In this document: positions 24,853 to 33,472 of the stretch, one piece after another
Layout of the letters: the number at the start of each line of letters is the position of its first letter
Numbering within the stretch: position 1 is the stretch's first letter
Assembly (NCBI GenBank): GCA_964625335.1
Contig: CAZVBE010000005.1
Location: 52,215 to 116,214 of the forward strand
Reading direction: 5' to 3'
Length of the DNA stretch: 64,000 bases
DNA from: CAZGUG01 sp964625335
GTDB taxonomy: Bacteria; Bacillota; Clostridia; Ch29
Program-made: the position numbers and the translations under genes
The notes under the pieces: generated by a model
What the model was told of the DNA's origin: nothing
Seen by the model: the letters and a program-made list of their open reading frames with translations, nothing else
Databases searched by the model: none

Positions 24853-25719
24853 ATGACAGTATTGGATGTGGAAGAATTGAAAAAATTACTGAAGAACAGA
24901 ATCATTATATTTACAGGCATACTTGTGGTTGCTGCAACATATGTGTACTCGCAAAACAACCGGATTGAAGCGGAGCACATAAACATAAAAACAGACAAGC
25001 TGCCAAAGGAATTGGAAGGTTTAAAAATCGCCCATGTATCGGATGTTCATATTCCCAGAAAAGGTCCGGGCATAAAGAATTTGCTAAAAATACTGAATAA
25101 AGAAAACCCCGATATTATTGTGCTTACCGGTGACATTCTTGATAGAAGCGGGGATTTGGACAATCCATATTTCAGTGAACTCTGCAAAGGCCTGGCAGAT
25201 ATTACGGATACCTATGCAGTGACAGGTAACCATGAAGTGCGGAAAAACAGTGCCGGGAAATGGGCAGAAGCATTAGACAGGTATAATGTCAAAGTAGTTG
25301 AGAATAGAATTGAAATATATAGAAAAGGCAATTCTATGGTTGCTGTTATGGGCTTGAAGGATAACTGCGGTTATTCACCCGAATATTTTGAAAATATAGA
25401 AACGGTAAAGGATACACCTAAAATACTGTTGGCACACAGGCCTGAGCTTTTTGATACATATTATTCAGATTCGCATGACATTAAGCCGGACTTGGTATTT
25501 AGCGGGCATGCCCATGGAGGTCAGTTCAGAATACCCTTTATCAATAAGGGGATAGCAGCCCCCAATCAGGGTTTTTTTCCTGAATACACGTCGGGTTTAT
25601 ACACTTCAGACAATGGAGTACAGATGATTGTAAGCAGAGGATTAGGAAATAGCATAATTCCTGTCAGAATAAACAACAGGCCCCATTTGCCCATTATTTA
25701 CCTAAGAGGTGCATTATAA
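24853..25719 (+). CDS. Membrane-anchored metallophosphoesterase (YkuE-like)
   Basis: 288 residues with an N-terminal membrane anchor (about 15-33: IIIFTGILVVAATYVYS) and a calcineurin-like domain facing outward. The metal motifs are SDVHIP, GDILDRSG, GNHEVR and the late GHAHGGQF. This architecture is that of YkuE/YaeI-type phosphoesterases; YkuE in Bacillus is wall-associated, and some relatives act on lipid or UDP-linked phosphates. The substrate here is unknown. It lies between two pseudogene stretches but itself appears intact. No clear ribosome binding site is seen, so its expression may depend on readthrough. Confidence 0.85.
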   Translation: MTVLDVEELKKLLKNRIIIFTGILVVAATYVYSQNNRIEAEHINIKTDKLPKELEGLKIAHVSDVHIPRKGPGIKNLLKILNKENPDIIVLTGDILDRSGDLDNPYFSELCKGLADITDTYAVTGNHEVRKNSAGKWAEALDRYNVKVVENRIEIYRKGNSMVAVMGLKDNCGYSPEYFENIETVKDTPKILLAHRPELFDTYYSDSHDIKPDLVFSGHAHGGQFRIPFINKGIAAPNQGFFPEYTSGLYTSDNGVQMIVSRGLGNSIIPVRINNRPHLPIIYLRGAL

Positions 25720-26109
25720 ACTTAAGGGGTTCTTGTTTTTTCTGCTCATGGAGCGGCGGCAAGGATTCATGCCTGGCCTTATACCGGGCCCTTCAGGGCG
25801 GAGGCCGCCCCCGTTTACTTTTCACCATGCTGACAGAAGGAGGCGAAAGGTCACGTTCTCACGGCCTCCATGTCACGATAATCAGGAGACAGGCAATGGC
25901 ATTAGGGATTCCTGTGGTTACCCGTTCGGCGACATGGGACGATTATGAAAAAATTTTTGGAAGGTGAATTCCACACTGTTGTAACCGACGGGCCTATATT
26001 CTCCTGTGCGTTGGATTTGAATTTTAATGGGCAGTATTTCTATGACGGCTGTTGGTTCCAGGATGTTTCAATACGGGATATTACGTGTTATGGTTCTGGA
26101 AAGCCATGA
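25719..26109 (+). pseudogene. Dph6/DUF71-type ATP-binding enzyme, internally deleted
   Basis: In one frame from about 25740 the sequence encodes FFCSWSGGKDSCLALYRAL, LFTMLTEGGERSRSHGLHV and VVTRSATWDDYEKIF, the N-terminal PP-loop half of the diphthine-ammonia-ligase-like (DUF71) family. It hits a stop near 25965. The next frame continues with EGEFHTVVTDGPIFSC and ends near 26109, the normal C-terminal end of the same family. The ~100 residues between these blocks are missing, and no start codon opens the frame. A deletion and a frame change have clearly destroyed the gene. Bacterial members have no known diphthamide role. Confidence 0.8.
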
Positions 26110-26134
26110 TGAATATTAAGGAGGAGGTAAAAAG

Positions 26135-26578
26135 ATGGACTATAGTCAGGTTGTTCAAAGGATTGCCGCATGCGGGTTGGACTGTAGCCGGTGTGCAGAT
26201 TACGAGAACGGAGAAATCAGGGTATTAAGTGCAAGGTTATTAGGACTCCTGGCGGGTTACGAAAGACTGGCCGGCATTAAATCACAATCAAACCCAGCCC
26301 TTATGGGATACGATAAGTTCAAAGAGGTACTGAATATATTTGCGGGAGCATCCTGCGGCGGGTGCAGAAGTGAAAAGGTCAGATGCCCTATCGTTTGCCA
26401 CGCTAAGATATGCCATAAAGATAAAAGAGTTGATTTTTGCTTCCAATGTGATGAGTATCCCTGCAGCAAACAATTTGATGGTAAATTACGGGAAAGATGG
26501 ATGGAAAAGAACGACCGGATGAAGAAAATAGGTGTTATTGGCTATTACATGGAACAGAGCAAACTGCCGAGGTATTAA
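26135..26578 (+). CDS. DUF3795 cysteine-rich protein
   Basis: 147 residues with eleven cysteines in the DUF3795 arrangement: AACGLDCSRCADYENG at the start, CGGCRSEKVRC in the middle, then CHAKICHKDKR and CFQCDEYPC. These would bind zinc or Fe-S. The function is unknown; such proteins are common in anaerobes near regulators and acetyltransferases. TAAGGAGGAGGTAAAAAG before the ATG is a very strong binding site, so it should be well translated. It is intact in a zone of relics. Confidence 0.85.
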   Translation: MDYSQVVQRIAACGLDCSRCADYENGEIRVLSARLLGLLAGYERLAGIKSQSNPALMGYDKFKEVLNIFAGASCGGCRSEKVRCPIVCHAKICHKDKRVDFCFQCDEYPCSKQFDGKLRERWMEKNDRMKKIGVIGYYMEQSKLPRY

Positions 26579-26717
26579 TTGATTTAATGCCGTGCCCGGC
26601 AATGAAGCAAATTATTTTTCGCCTGAATTGGTATTCTTTTTAAAAGAGAAGCGTAATACGCGAAGTCACGCCTTCCTTTGTCGGTAATGAAATATATAAT
26701 AGTAAGGGGAGATGTGA

Positions 26718-26987
26718 ATGAAAGCTTATCTGTCCGGTGCAATAAATATTGCAGTTACGGTATTAAGCCTGTTTTACACTTTTATAGCTGCAGCATATAT
26801 TTATACCAGCCTTATTCCCAGCAAAGCAATGAGTGTCATCGGGAAGCCTGGTGCTATGGAAGCCCTGCAGTTTCTGATTCTTTTTAGCTCTACAGTCTAT
26901 TATCACAAATCTAACAAGCCAAGGATGAGATTAATTTCGTCGATAGGTTGTATTAGTATGGTTATAGTTCTATTAATTATATACTGA
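26718..26987 (+). CDS. Small membrane protein, three hydrophobic segments
   Basis: 89 residues with hydrophobic stretches at about 5-32, 48-61 and 70-88 and short polar loops (SKAMSVIGKPGAME). AAGGGGAGATGTGA precedes the ATG. I recognise no family. It stands alone between the DUF3795 and QueG-like genes and may be anything from a transporter subunit to a toxin-like peptide; no partner is visible. Confidence 0.6.
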   Translation: MKAYLSGAINIAVTVLSLFYTFIAAAYIYTSLIPSKAMSVIGKPGAMEALQFLILFSSTVYYHKSNKPRMRLISSIGCISMVIVLLIIY

Positions 26988-27026
26988 CATATATAAGCAC
27001 CGTAAGTCGGCAAAGGGGGATATTAA

Positions 27027-27722
27027 ATGAAGGATGCCGCTAATATAAAAGAAATAATACTGAGCATGGGAGCCGATCTTTGCGGTATTGCGCCTGTAGA
27101 AAGGTTTGACAATGCGCCGGAGGGGTTTAAACCTGCGGACATCTATGAGGGCTGCATGTCTGTTATCGTTTTTGCCAAAGGGGTTCCCGCTGGAAGTTTG
27201 GATATACCCGGCTGTATTCCGTATACCTATGTTAACAACATATTAACCCGGCAAGTTGATGAGTTGGGCATATCAATATCGTTGAAACTGGAAGCCATGG
27301 GGATAAAGGCTGTTCCTATTCCGTCGGATGACCCTTACGATTATTGGGAGGCAGAGAATTCATATGGCAGAGCCATATTTTCCATGAGACATGCAGGGTA
27401 CCTTGCGGGATTAGGGGTACTGGGTAAGAATACACTGCTCATTAACAAGGATTTCGGGAATATGATACAGATCGGTGCAGTGTTGGTTGATATAGAGCTT
27501 GAAGGCGATCCTTTGGCTGAATACGAAGTATGTCCGCCTGCTTGCAGCCTATGTGTTGATTCATGCCCTGTAAAAGCATTAGATGGAGGGACTGTAAATC
27601 AAAAACTGTGTCGGCCTCTATCCAACTACAGGAATGAAAAGGGGTATATTTTGAAGAAATGCAATTATTGCAGAAGGGTTTGCCCAAATAGGTTGGGACT
27701 TAAGCGGCGGTTTGTGGATTAA
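27027..27722 (+). CDS. QueG-like [4Fe-4S] double-cluster protein
   Basis: 231 residues related to epoxyqueuosine reductase (QueG) and similar Fe-S proteins. The N-terminal part (ADLCGIAPVERFDNAPEGF) and the middle (YGRAIFSMRHAGYLAGLGVLG, with the conserved GLGxxGKN loop) match; the C-terminus binds clusters through CPPACSLCVDSCPVKAL and CNYCRRVCPNRLG. It lacks the HEAT-repeat tail of true QueG and is shorter, so it is probably an Fe-S oxidoreductase of different function. AAAGGGGGATATTAA precedes the ATG. Confidence 0.82.
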   Translation: MKDAANIKEIILSMGADLCGIAPVERFDNAPEGFKPADIYEGCMSVIVFAKGVPAGSLDIPGCIPYTYVNNILTRQVDELGISISLKLEAMGIKAVPIPSDDPYDYWEAENSYGRAIFSMRHAGYLAGLGVLGKNTLLINKDFGNMIQIGAVLVDIELEGDPLAEYEVCPPACSLCVDSCPVKALDGGTVNQKLCRPLSNYRNEKGYILKKCNYCRRVCPNRLGLKRRFVD

Positions 27723-27763
27723 TCGGGGGAGTATGACAATGACAGGTAAAAACAGCTTTAAAA

Positions 27764-28160
27764 ATGAAGGTACTCTTCGAAATACGTGAAGTTTCGGCCG
27801 GGGATTTGCCCCATATTCTGTCGCTGTATTCCCAGCCTGAAATGGACGATGGGGAAATTCTTCCATTGGAACGGGCTGAGGCAATATTCCAAAAAATGCA
27901 GAGTTATCCTGATTATAAGGTATTTGCAGCGGTTTCAGGAGGGGAGATTGTCGGGACCTTTGCCCTGCTTATTATGGACAATCTTGCCCCCATGGGGACA
28001 CCTTCCGGCGTGGTGGAAGACGTTGTGGTACATAAGGAGCTGCAGGGCCAGGGTAACGGTTTTGCAGTTTCATAATATAACATTGGCAAAATGTATGCGG
28101 TTTATTATATTATGTGAGTACCAGCAAAAATTAGCGGAACAAAAATGATTTGAGAAGCGT
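27764..28160 (+). pseudogene. GNAT acetyltransferase, frameshifted in the second half
   Basis: The first 103 codons read as a normal GNAT N-terminus: FEIREVSAGDLPHILSLYSQ, then VFAAVSGGEIVGTFALLI and VVEDVVVHKELQGQGNG. The acetyl-CoA motif is then interrupted: QGQGNG should continue into a helix and two strands, but the frame ends in FAVS. Alternative frames over the next ~80 bases give only scraps (QFHNITLAKCMRF). The protein would lack the C-terminal half of the fold, so it is very probably inactive. Confidence 0.7.
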
Positions 28161-28228
28161 CAAATAAATGTTAACCGCCGGAGAGGAAATGAATCAGAAA
28201 GAGGTGAAATATTATCATATCTGTTACA

Positions 28229-28675
28229 TTGTTAATTGTACCTGTGGTTATTCTGCTAATTATTCTGTTAGTCGCAGGGATAAGGGGCGGATCAAGTGAA
28301 GGAGGGGAAGATGTGATTAAAAATGTATATTTGTACCTGGTGTTGTTTGCCACACTGATGATGACCATAGGCGGAAGCGTAGGGGTATTTATGGCTGCTG
28401 CGGACATTATTGCACCGGCATATTACTACCAGTCCTTTGAGGATTATAAACGCTGGGGCGGACCGGAAAGGCCCACAGTCGAGGGAGAAGGAGTTGGGCA
28501 GCCGGAACTTACCGAAGCGGAGCTCAGAGAAAACTATGATAATATGGTACGGCAGGAAAGGGAACGGCAGGTAGAAAGGGCCAAGAATAATCTTATAAAG
28601 AGTTTCGGGTGGATAGCCATACCCTTGCCGGTATTTATCTATTTTCAACGGCGTTTGGCCAGGAAGGAAGCCTGA
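28229..28675 (+). CDS. Membrane protein of unknown function
   Basis: 148 residues with hydrophobic segments at about 2-18, 35-62 and 125-140, a motif AADIIAPAYYYQSFEDYKRW, and a charged segment (LTEAELRENYDNMVRQERER) that may form a coiled coil. The TTG start at 28229 is poorly placed: AGAGGTG ends about 22 bases upstream, ideal instead for the in-frame ATT at 28211. Either an ATT codon is used or the N-terminus has been damaged. DUF5671 is a possible family, but I am not sure. Confidence 0.55.
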   Translation: MLIVPVVILLIILLVAGIRGGSSEGGEDVIKNVYLYLVLFATLMMTIGGSVGVFMAAADIIAPAYYYQSFEDYKRWGGPERPTVEGEGVGQPELTEAELRENYDNMVRQERERQVERAKNNLIKSFGWIAIPLPVFIYFQRRLARKEA

Positions 28676-28696
28676 AGATAACAAGGCGAAAATATA

Positions 28697-28732
28697 AAAG
28701 AGTGCCGGGAACAGTCTCCCGGCACTCTTTTT
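28697..28732. terminator. Bidirectional terminator between convergent genes
   Basis: Stem AAAGAGTGCCGGGA (28697-28710) and TCCCGGCACTCTTT (28717-28730), with T or A runs on both sides, between the plus-strand membrane gene and the minus-strand aldo/keto reductase. Confidence 0.85.
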
Positions 28733-28751
28733 CTGACAAGCGTTAAAGAGG

Positions 28752-29708
28752 TTATACAATTCTTATGGCAAATTCTTTGCAGGCGGCGCTGCAATAGCCG
28801 CAGGTGAGGCACTTTTCCTCCTGTATATAAGCTATCTTTTTTTCTTCATCAAATTCTATAGCATAGTTGGGGCAGGCTGTAACACAGTTTTTACAACCCT
28901 TGCAAAGATGGCTGAATATCTGATACCTCTTGGAATATCCTTTTACGGTAGGGGTTTTTTCCGGATCGTAGGTGCCGTCAAAGTAAGCCACGTTGAAGTC
29001 GACCTCCTGGGTATTAATCATACCCATGGCAATGGAATGGTAGCCCTCCAGGCTTCTCGCAAAATCAACGCTTTCCAAATAATCTTCAATCAGGTTTCCG
29101 CCGGCTAAAACCTTCATAAGATATATACCCTTGCCGGCGGCATTATTTTCTATAATGGCCTGCTGCATTTCTTCGATAGTTCCGTCCAGTAATCCCGTTC
29201 CTGCCTTGTTTATTAGGGGGAACATTATATCCATGTCCTGCCTGGTTGCGGTGAGCTTGGCTACCTGGACATTATGGGTGGATATTCCCATAGCCCTTAT
29301 CAAGCCTTTGGCCTTATAATCCTTCATGCATTCTATGGCTCCCGCCCTTTCATCAAAAACCTGTGTTCCAATTCTGGCGGCGTGAAGCAGGAAAATATCC
29401 ACATAATCGACGCCCAACTGTTCAAGGGCCTCGTTTATTGCCTTTTCCATGCCGTCATAATCGGATGCAGCAGACTTGGACGCTATGACGGGACGGATTC
29501 CCGTTGTTTTAAGTGCTTCCCTTATAGGTGCATAGGTCTGATACATCTGAGCCGTGTCTATAAAGTTTATACCTTTTTCCAGCACGGCCTCAACTAATCT
29601 TATGCAATCCTCAAGGGGCATATTTTTTTGAAGCGGGCCCATGGGCAGTGCGCCGAAACACAGTTCGGTTACCTCAATGCCCGTATTGCCCAAAATGTTG
29701 GTTTTCAT
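28752..29708 (-). CDS. Aldo/keto reductase with C-terminal ferredoxin domain
   Basis: 318 residues: an aldo/keto reductase barrel (NILGNTGIEVTELCFGALPM, NFIDTAQMY with the catalytic Tyr, VDYVDIFLLHAA, GISTHNVQVAK) followed by a two-cluster ferredoxin domain, CKGCKNCVTACPNYAI and CLTCGYCSAACKEFAI. The fused type is common in anaerobes and may pass electrons between ferredoxin and carbonyl substrates; the substrate is unknown. It is divergent from the TetR-ABC operon, with a shared 200-base spacer. AAGGAGAGACATATA precedes the start on the minus strand. Confidence 0.88.
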   Translation of the reverse strand: MKTNILGNTGIEVTELCFGALPMGPLQKNMPLEDCIRLVEAVLEKGINFIDTAQMYQTYAPIREALKTTGIRPVIASKSAASDYDGMEKAINEALEQLGVDYVDIFLLHAARIGTQVFDERAGAIECMKDYKAKGLIRAMGISTHNVQVAKLTATRQDMDIMFPLINKAGTGLLDGTIEEMQQAIIENNAAGKGIYLMKVLAGGNLIEDYLESVDFARSLEGYHSIAMGMINTQEVDFNVAYFDGTYDPEKTPTVKGYSKRYQIFSHLCKGCKNCVTACPNYAIEFDEEKKIAYIQEEKCLTCGYCSAACKEFAIRIV

Positions 29709-29795
29709 TATATGTCTCTCCTTTTCATACTTATTGTCCTTATTATACTATTCTGCCTGGCTTTCTATTTTCCTGTCAGAATTACTGAGAAAGTA

Positions 29796-29824
29796 TTGAC
29801 GGGAAAAGAATACTATGCTAAAAT
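29796..29824 (+). promoter_or_regulatory. Promoter of the TetR-ABC exporter operon
   Basis: -35 TTGACG (29796-29801) and -10 TAAAAT (29819-29824), 17 bases apart. Three palindromes begin two bases downstream. Confidence 0.75.
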
Positions 29825-29825
29825 A

Positions 29826-29871
29826 TGACTAAACAGTCATATGACTAAATAGTCACATGACTGGAAGGTCA
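29826..29871. promoter_or_regulatory. Triple TetR operator, 16-bp period
   Basis: Three 14-bp palindromes of form TGACT-N4-AGTCA start at 29826, 29842 and 29858, exactly 16 bases apart. The first two are perfect (spacers AAAC and AAAT); the third has one mismatch (TGACT-GGAA-GGTCA). They cover the expected transcription start and the early leader of the operon. Confidence 0.7.
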
Positions 29872-29911
29872 CATACTATGAAGCAGATGAAGCTAAAGAG
29901 GAGGAATAAGG

Positions 29912-30538
29912 ATGCCTAAGGATACATTTTCAAATCTTCCTGAGGAGAAAAAACAAAGGATACTGGAGGCGGCCATCGATGAGTTTGCAGAGTATTCCTT
30001 CGAAACGGCAAGTATAACAAGGATAACGGAAGCTGCCGGCATAGCCAAGGGGAGTTTCTACCAGTATTTTGACGGTAAGGGCGACATCTTCAAGCATATA
30101 TTTGATATTTCCGGTATCAGGAAAATGGAGTATATGAGACATCTATTGAGGGATATGGATAGTTTGACTTTTTTCGAGCTTTTCAGGCAACTGTATATAG
30201 CGGGCATAAAATTTGCCAGGGATAATCCAAAGCTTCATGCAATTGCCGATGGTTTTGTGAAAAACGCAAGTCCCGCCTTAAAAAATGAGGTACTTGGCAA
30301 GGCTATACCCAAGAGCAATGAATTCATCGAGGACCTGCTGACAAGAGGAATTGGGAGGAAGGAAATAGACCCGGATATAGATGTCAAGCTGATTGCATTT
30401 ATACTGACAAGTTTAAGCATTACCTTAAGCGAGTACTTCATCCGGGATGTAAAGGCAGAAGACGATATGGAAATACTGGTGATGGTGGATAAAATGCTGT
30501 CCATGATAGAAAACGGTATCAAATACAAAGGGGAGTGA
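29912..30538 (+). CDS. TetR-family regulator of the ABC exporter
   Basis: 208 residues. The N-terminal helix-turn-helix domain is NLPEEKKQRILEAAIDEFAE, then TASITRITEAAGIAKGSFYQ and YFDGKGDIF. The C-terminal helices are hydrophobic and fit the multidrug-binding type. It heads an operon with an ABC ATPase (four bases downstream) and two permeases, and a triple palindrome lies between promoter and gene, so it probably represses its own operon until a toxic compound binds. AGAGGAGGAATAAGG precedes the ATG. Confidence 0.92.
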   Translation: MPKDTFSNLPEEKKQRILEAAIDEFAEYSFETASITRITEAAGIAKGSFYQYFDGKGDIFKHIFDISGIRKMEYMRHLLRDMDSLTFFELFRQLYIAGIKFARDNPKLHAIADGFVKNASPALKNEVLGKAIPKSNEFIEDLLTRGIGRKEIDPDIDVKLIAFILTSLSITLSEYFIRDVKAEDDMEILVMVDKMLSMIENGIKYKGE

Positions 30539-30542
30539 ATTA

Positions 30543-31403
30543 ATGCTGAAGGTAAGGGAGCTTTTTCATTCATATACCAATGATAACAGATACGCGGTAG
30601 AAGGGATTAGCTTTGAAATACGGGAAGGGGAGATATTCGGTTTTCTCGGTCCAAACGGAGCGGGCAAGTCAACCACTCAGAAGATACTTACAGGGCTTTT
30701 ACCACTGCAAAAAGGCCAGGCAGCAATAGCGGGTACAGATGTCAGGAAACCGACCTCAGGTTTTTATAATCTGATCGGGGTTTCCTTTGAACAACCAAAT
30801 CTTTATAAAAAGCTGACCGGGTATGAAAATCTTGATTTTTATAGAAGGATGTACAGCGTGCCCACCAATGAGCCTATGGAGCTTTTAAGGATGATGGGCC
30901 TTGAAAATGCAGCCAACAAGAGGGCGGGAGATTATTCGAAGGGTATGCAGCAGAGGCTTGTGCTGGCAAGGTCCCTTGTTAACAAACCAAGGATGTGGTT
31001 TCTGGATGAGCCCACATCCGGGCTGGACCCGGCCACCGCAAGTGAGGTTAAGGAAATGATAAAAAATAAGCAGCATGAGGGTGTAACCGTGTTTCTTACA
31101 ACCCATAACATGCAGACAGCCGATGAGCTCTGTGACAGGGTGGCCTTTATTAACGAGGGCAGAATAGTGCTTATTGATTCCCCAAGGAATTTAAAGCTTA
31201 AGTATGGTGAGAAGCTGATTATTGTGGAATACAGGGAAAATGGCGACCTCAAGCGACAGAGGCTTTCCATGACCGAAGGCGGCGATAAGGCAAGGCTGAA
31301 TAAACTGTTCCAGGACGACAGCATAGAGATAGAAACCGTGCATTCACAGGAAGCTACCCTGGAGGAGATATTCATAAAGATTACCGGCAGGAGGTTGAAA
31401 TAG
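30543..31403 (+). CDS. ABC-2 type exporter ATPase
   Basis: 286-residue nucleotide-binding subunit. Walker A GPNGAGKST lies near residue 36, the Q-loop in VSFEQPNLY, the signature YSKGMQQRL, Walker B MWFLDEPTSGLD and the switch histidine in TTHNM. The C-terminal extension (EYRENGDLKRQRLS) is typical of drug or antibiotic exporters of this group. With the two following permeases it should form a heterodimeric-permease exporter. Its start lies four bases after the TetR stop, and its end abuts the first permease (TAGATG). Confidence 0.93.
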   Translation: MLKVRELFHSYTNDNRYAVEGISFEIREGEIFGFLGPNGAGKSTTQKILTGLLPLQKGQAAIAGTDVRKPTSGFYNLIGVSFEQPNLYKKLTGYENLDFYRRMYSVPTNEPMELLRMMGLENAANKRAGDYSKGMQQRLVLARSLVNKPRMWFLDEPTSGLDPATASEVKEMIKNKQHEGVTVFLTTHNMQTADELCDRVAFINEGRIVLIDSPRNLKLKYGEKLIIVEYRENGDLKRQRLSMTEGGDKARLNKLFQDDSIEIETVHSQEATLEEIFIKITGRRLK

Positions 31404-32459
31404 ATGCCTGGCAGGCTGAAAGGACTTATACTGAAGGACTTGAAGAATGTCTCAAGGAACTACTATTTTGTGGTTATAACAGCCCTTGCCTTACTATTTG
31501 TGGTGGCTATATATTTTTTCATACCCGCCGATATGGAAATTAAGCCGGATGCCTTTTATTACAATGAATACAGCGGTGAAATGAGAAAAGCCCTTGACAA
31601 TATTTTTACCGAGGAAGAGCTTGGGTCGGATAAGATGCATATAGTAGATTCAAGGGACGAAGTGCTGGAGGGTCTTAAGGGTTCCATTAACAGTATCGGT
31701 ATAGTGGTTAAGAAGGGGAATGACAGACCTGTGGTGGAGATGGTTTTCCAGGGCTTTGAAAACCAGGCTTTGCGAAATATTCTGAAGGTTTCAATACAGG
31801 ATAATCTTAACAGCATGGTAAAGGAAAACGCCGATTTTGAAACTATGCAATTGAAGCAGCATCTGGATATCAGGGATATTCCCTCAAACAAGAATATGCT
31901 GCCGGTTTTCCTGATGTCCGAGGCAGCTATGGTGGGTTTTGTGCTGATAGCCGCCCTTGTATTCATGGAGAAGGAAGAAGGGTCGGTTACCGCGTACAAC
32001 GTTACGCCGGGAAGAGTTCCCGAGTATATTGCCTCCAAGATAATTGTCATGAACCTGCTGGGGTGGAGCTATTCCCTTATGATGACATTGCCGGTAGCAG
32101 GGCGGGGGGCCAATTATATGCACCTCTTCCTGATAATCGGAGTGGCAGGCATATTTACCGCATCCCTTGGGCTTATTACCTCAAGCTTTTTTCAGAATAT
32201 ATCCCAGTCAATAATATGGCTTGTTGTTATTAATCTGGTTCTCGGGCTGCCGATGGTTTCCTATTTTGTGCCCAGTTTCGCACCGTTTTATGTGAAAATG
32301 ATGCCTACCTATCCACTGTTGTTTGGGATCAGGGAAGCAGTCTTTCCGACGGGCAATACGCAGATAATATCAAACGCCCTGCTGGTTTTGACAGCGGCAG
32401 GTGCCTTGTCATATATCATTGCCACTTACGCCTACAGGGCGAACATGTTCAGGGATTAG
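31404..32459 (+). CDS. ABC-2 type exporter permease, first subunit
   Basis: 351 residues. An N-terminal membrane segment (about 20-38) is followed by an extracellular domain of ~135 residues and five or more C-terminal membrane helices (from about 172), the usual ABC-2 permease layout. MEKEEGSVTAYNVTPGRVPE is the characteristic EExG-type coupling segment after the first helix of the core. It starts immediately at the stop of the ATPase gene, so translation is coupled. The substrate is unknown, probably a hydrophobic antibiotic or lipid. Confidence 0.88.
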   Translation: MPGRLKGLILKDLKNVSRNYYFVVITALALLFVVAIYFFIPADMEIKPDAFYYNEYSGEMRKALDNIFTEEELGSDKMHIVDSRDEVLEGLKGSINSIGIVVKKGNDRPVVEMVFQGFENQALRNILKVSIQDNLNSMVKENADFETMQLKQHLDIRDIPSNKNMLPVFLMSEAAMVGFVLIAALVFMEKEEGSVTAYNVTPGRVPEYIASKIIVMNLLGWSYSLMMTLPVAGRGANYMHLFLIIGVAGIFTASLGLITSSFFQNISQSIIWLVVINLVLGLPMVSYFVPSFAPFYVKMMPTYPLLFGIREAVFPTGNTQIISNALLVLTAAGALSYIIATYAYRANMFRD

Positions 32460-32473
32460 GAGGTATAGGCCAT

Positions 32474-33472
32474 ATGAGGAGAATTATTTCAATATTCGGA
32501 AGGGACCTTTCGAGCAGCATAAGGGATAATCTTTTGCTCTACGCCATGCTGGCTCCCATTCTTCTGGCCCTGGGGCTCAGACTGTTTATTCCGGGCGCCC
32601 AGTCGGCTTCACTGCAGTTTGCATTGATGGAGGATACTGAAAGCGCTGTAATTGAAGAATTCGAAAGATACGGCAGCGTACAGTTGTATGAGACTATGGA
32701 CCAGCTTACAGACAGGGTAAATGATATGGATGATGTGGCAGGTATAGCCGGGGACACCAATGGAGGGTTTCGGATAATACTCGAGGGCAACGAAGGCCAT
32801 GATACCCGGATGATACCCCATAGAATTTTAAGGGATATGCTGGAGGAAACGAAGTACCCGGTGGATTTTGAGACAAGCGAGATCGGAGTGTTCAGGTCCC
32901 CCACTGCCAGCTATGGAGCGATAATGCTGGCTCTTACATGCATTATGCTGGGGGGAATGGTGATAGGTTTCAATATAATAGAGGAAAAGGAAAACGGTAC
33001 TCTCAAGGCATTGGCGGTTTCTCCGATGACGGGCCTGGAATTTGTTGCAGGGAGAAGTATTATAGGAATAGTGCTGCCGGTTATTCAAATCTATATAATG
33101 CTGTGGATACTGGATATAACCGATGTGGATATGCTAATGGTGTTTGCGGCAACCCTTGCCGGTACCTTTACAGGGGTCCTGGTGGGGTTTATAATAGGCG
33201 TTATAAGCAGCAACCAGATTGCCGGAATTGCAAATCTTAAGGCGGTGTTCATATTTGTTCTGGTACCGCCTATTGCCAGTCTTATTCTGCCCCAGGGAAA
33301 GCATTACCTCCTGTACTGGGCGCCCACTTATTGGTCCTTTACAGCATTCAGGGGAGTGGTTTTTAAAACGGCTACATGGGAACAGATGGGAGTATTTATT
33401 GCGGGAATGATTGTTACAACAGCCCTGGCCTTTGTGCTTATGAAAAGCAGGGTTAAAGGCGGTTTGACATAA
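32474..33472 (+). CDS. ABC-2 type exporter permease, second subunit
   Basis: 332 residues with the same layout as the preceding permease: a short cytoplasmic N-terminus, one membrane helix (about 21-37), an outer domain and a C-terminal helical bundle. The coupling segment IEEKENGTLKALAVSPMTG is canonical for the ABC-2 family. AGGAGGTATAGGCCAT precedes the ATG, 14 bases after the first permease. The pair and the ATPase presumably form the exporter controlled by the TetR protein. Confidence 0.88.
   Translation: MRRIISIFGRDLSSSIRDNLLLYAMLAPILLALGLRLFIPGAQSASLQFALMEDTESAVIEEFERYGSVQLYETMDQLTDRVNDMDDVAGIAGDTNGGFRIILEGNEGHDTRMIPHRILRDMLEETKYPVDFETSEIGVFRSPTASYGAIMLALTCIMLGGMVIGFNIIEEKENGTLKALAVSPMTGLEFVAGRSIIGIVLPVIQIYIMLWILDITDVDMLMVFAATLAGTFTGVLVGFIIGVISSNQIAGIANLKAVFIFVLVPPIASLILPQGKHYLLYWAPTYWSFTAFRGVVFKTATWEQMGVFIAGMIVTTALAFVLMKSRVKGGLT

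Noticed and set aside
17483..28700. Genomic island, prophage or transposon
   Set aside because: The region holds many relics, but no transposase, integrase, attachment repeat or phage gene was recognised, and base composition looks similar to its flanks by eye.
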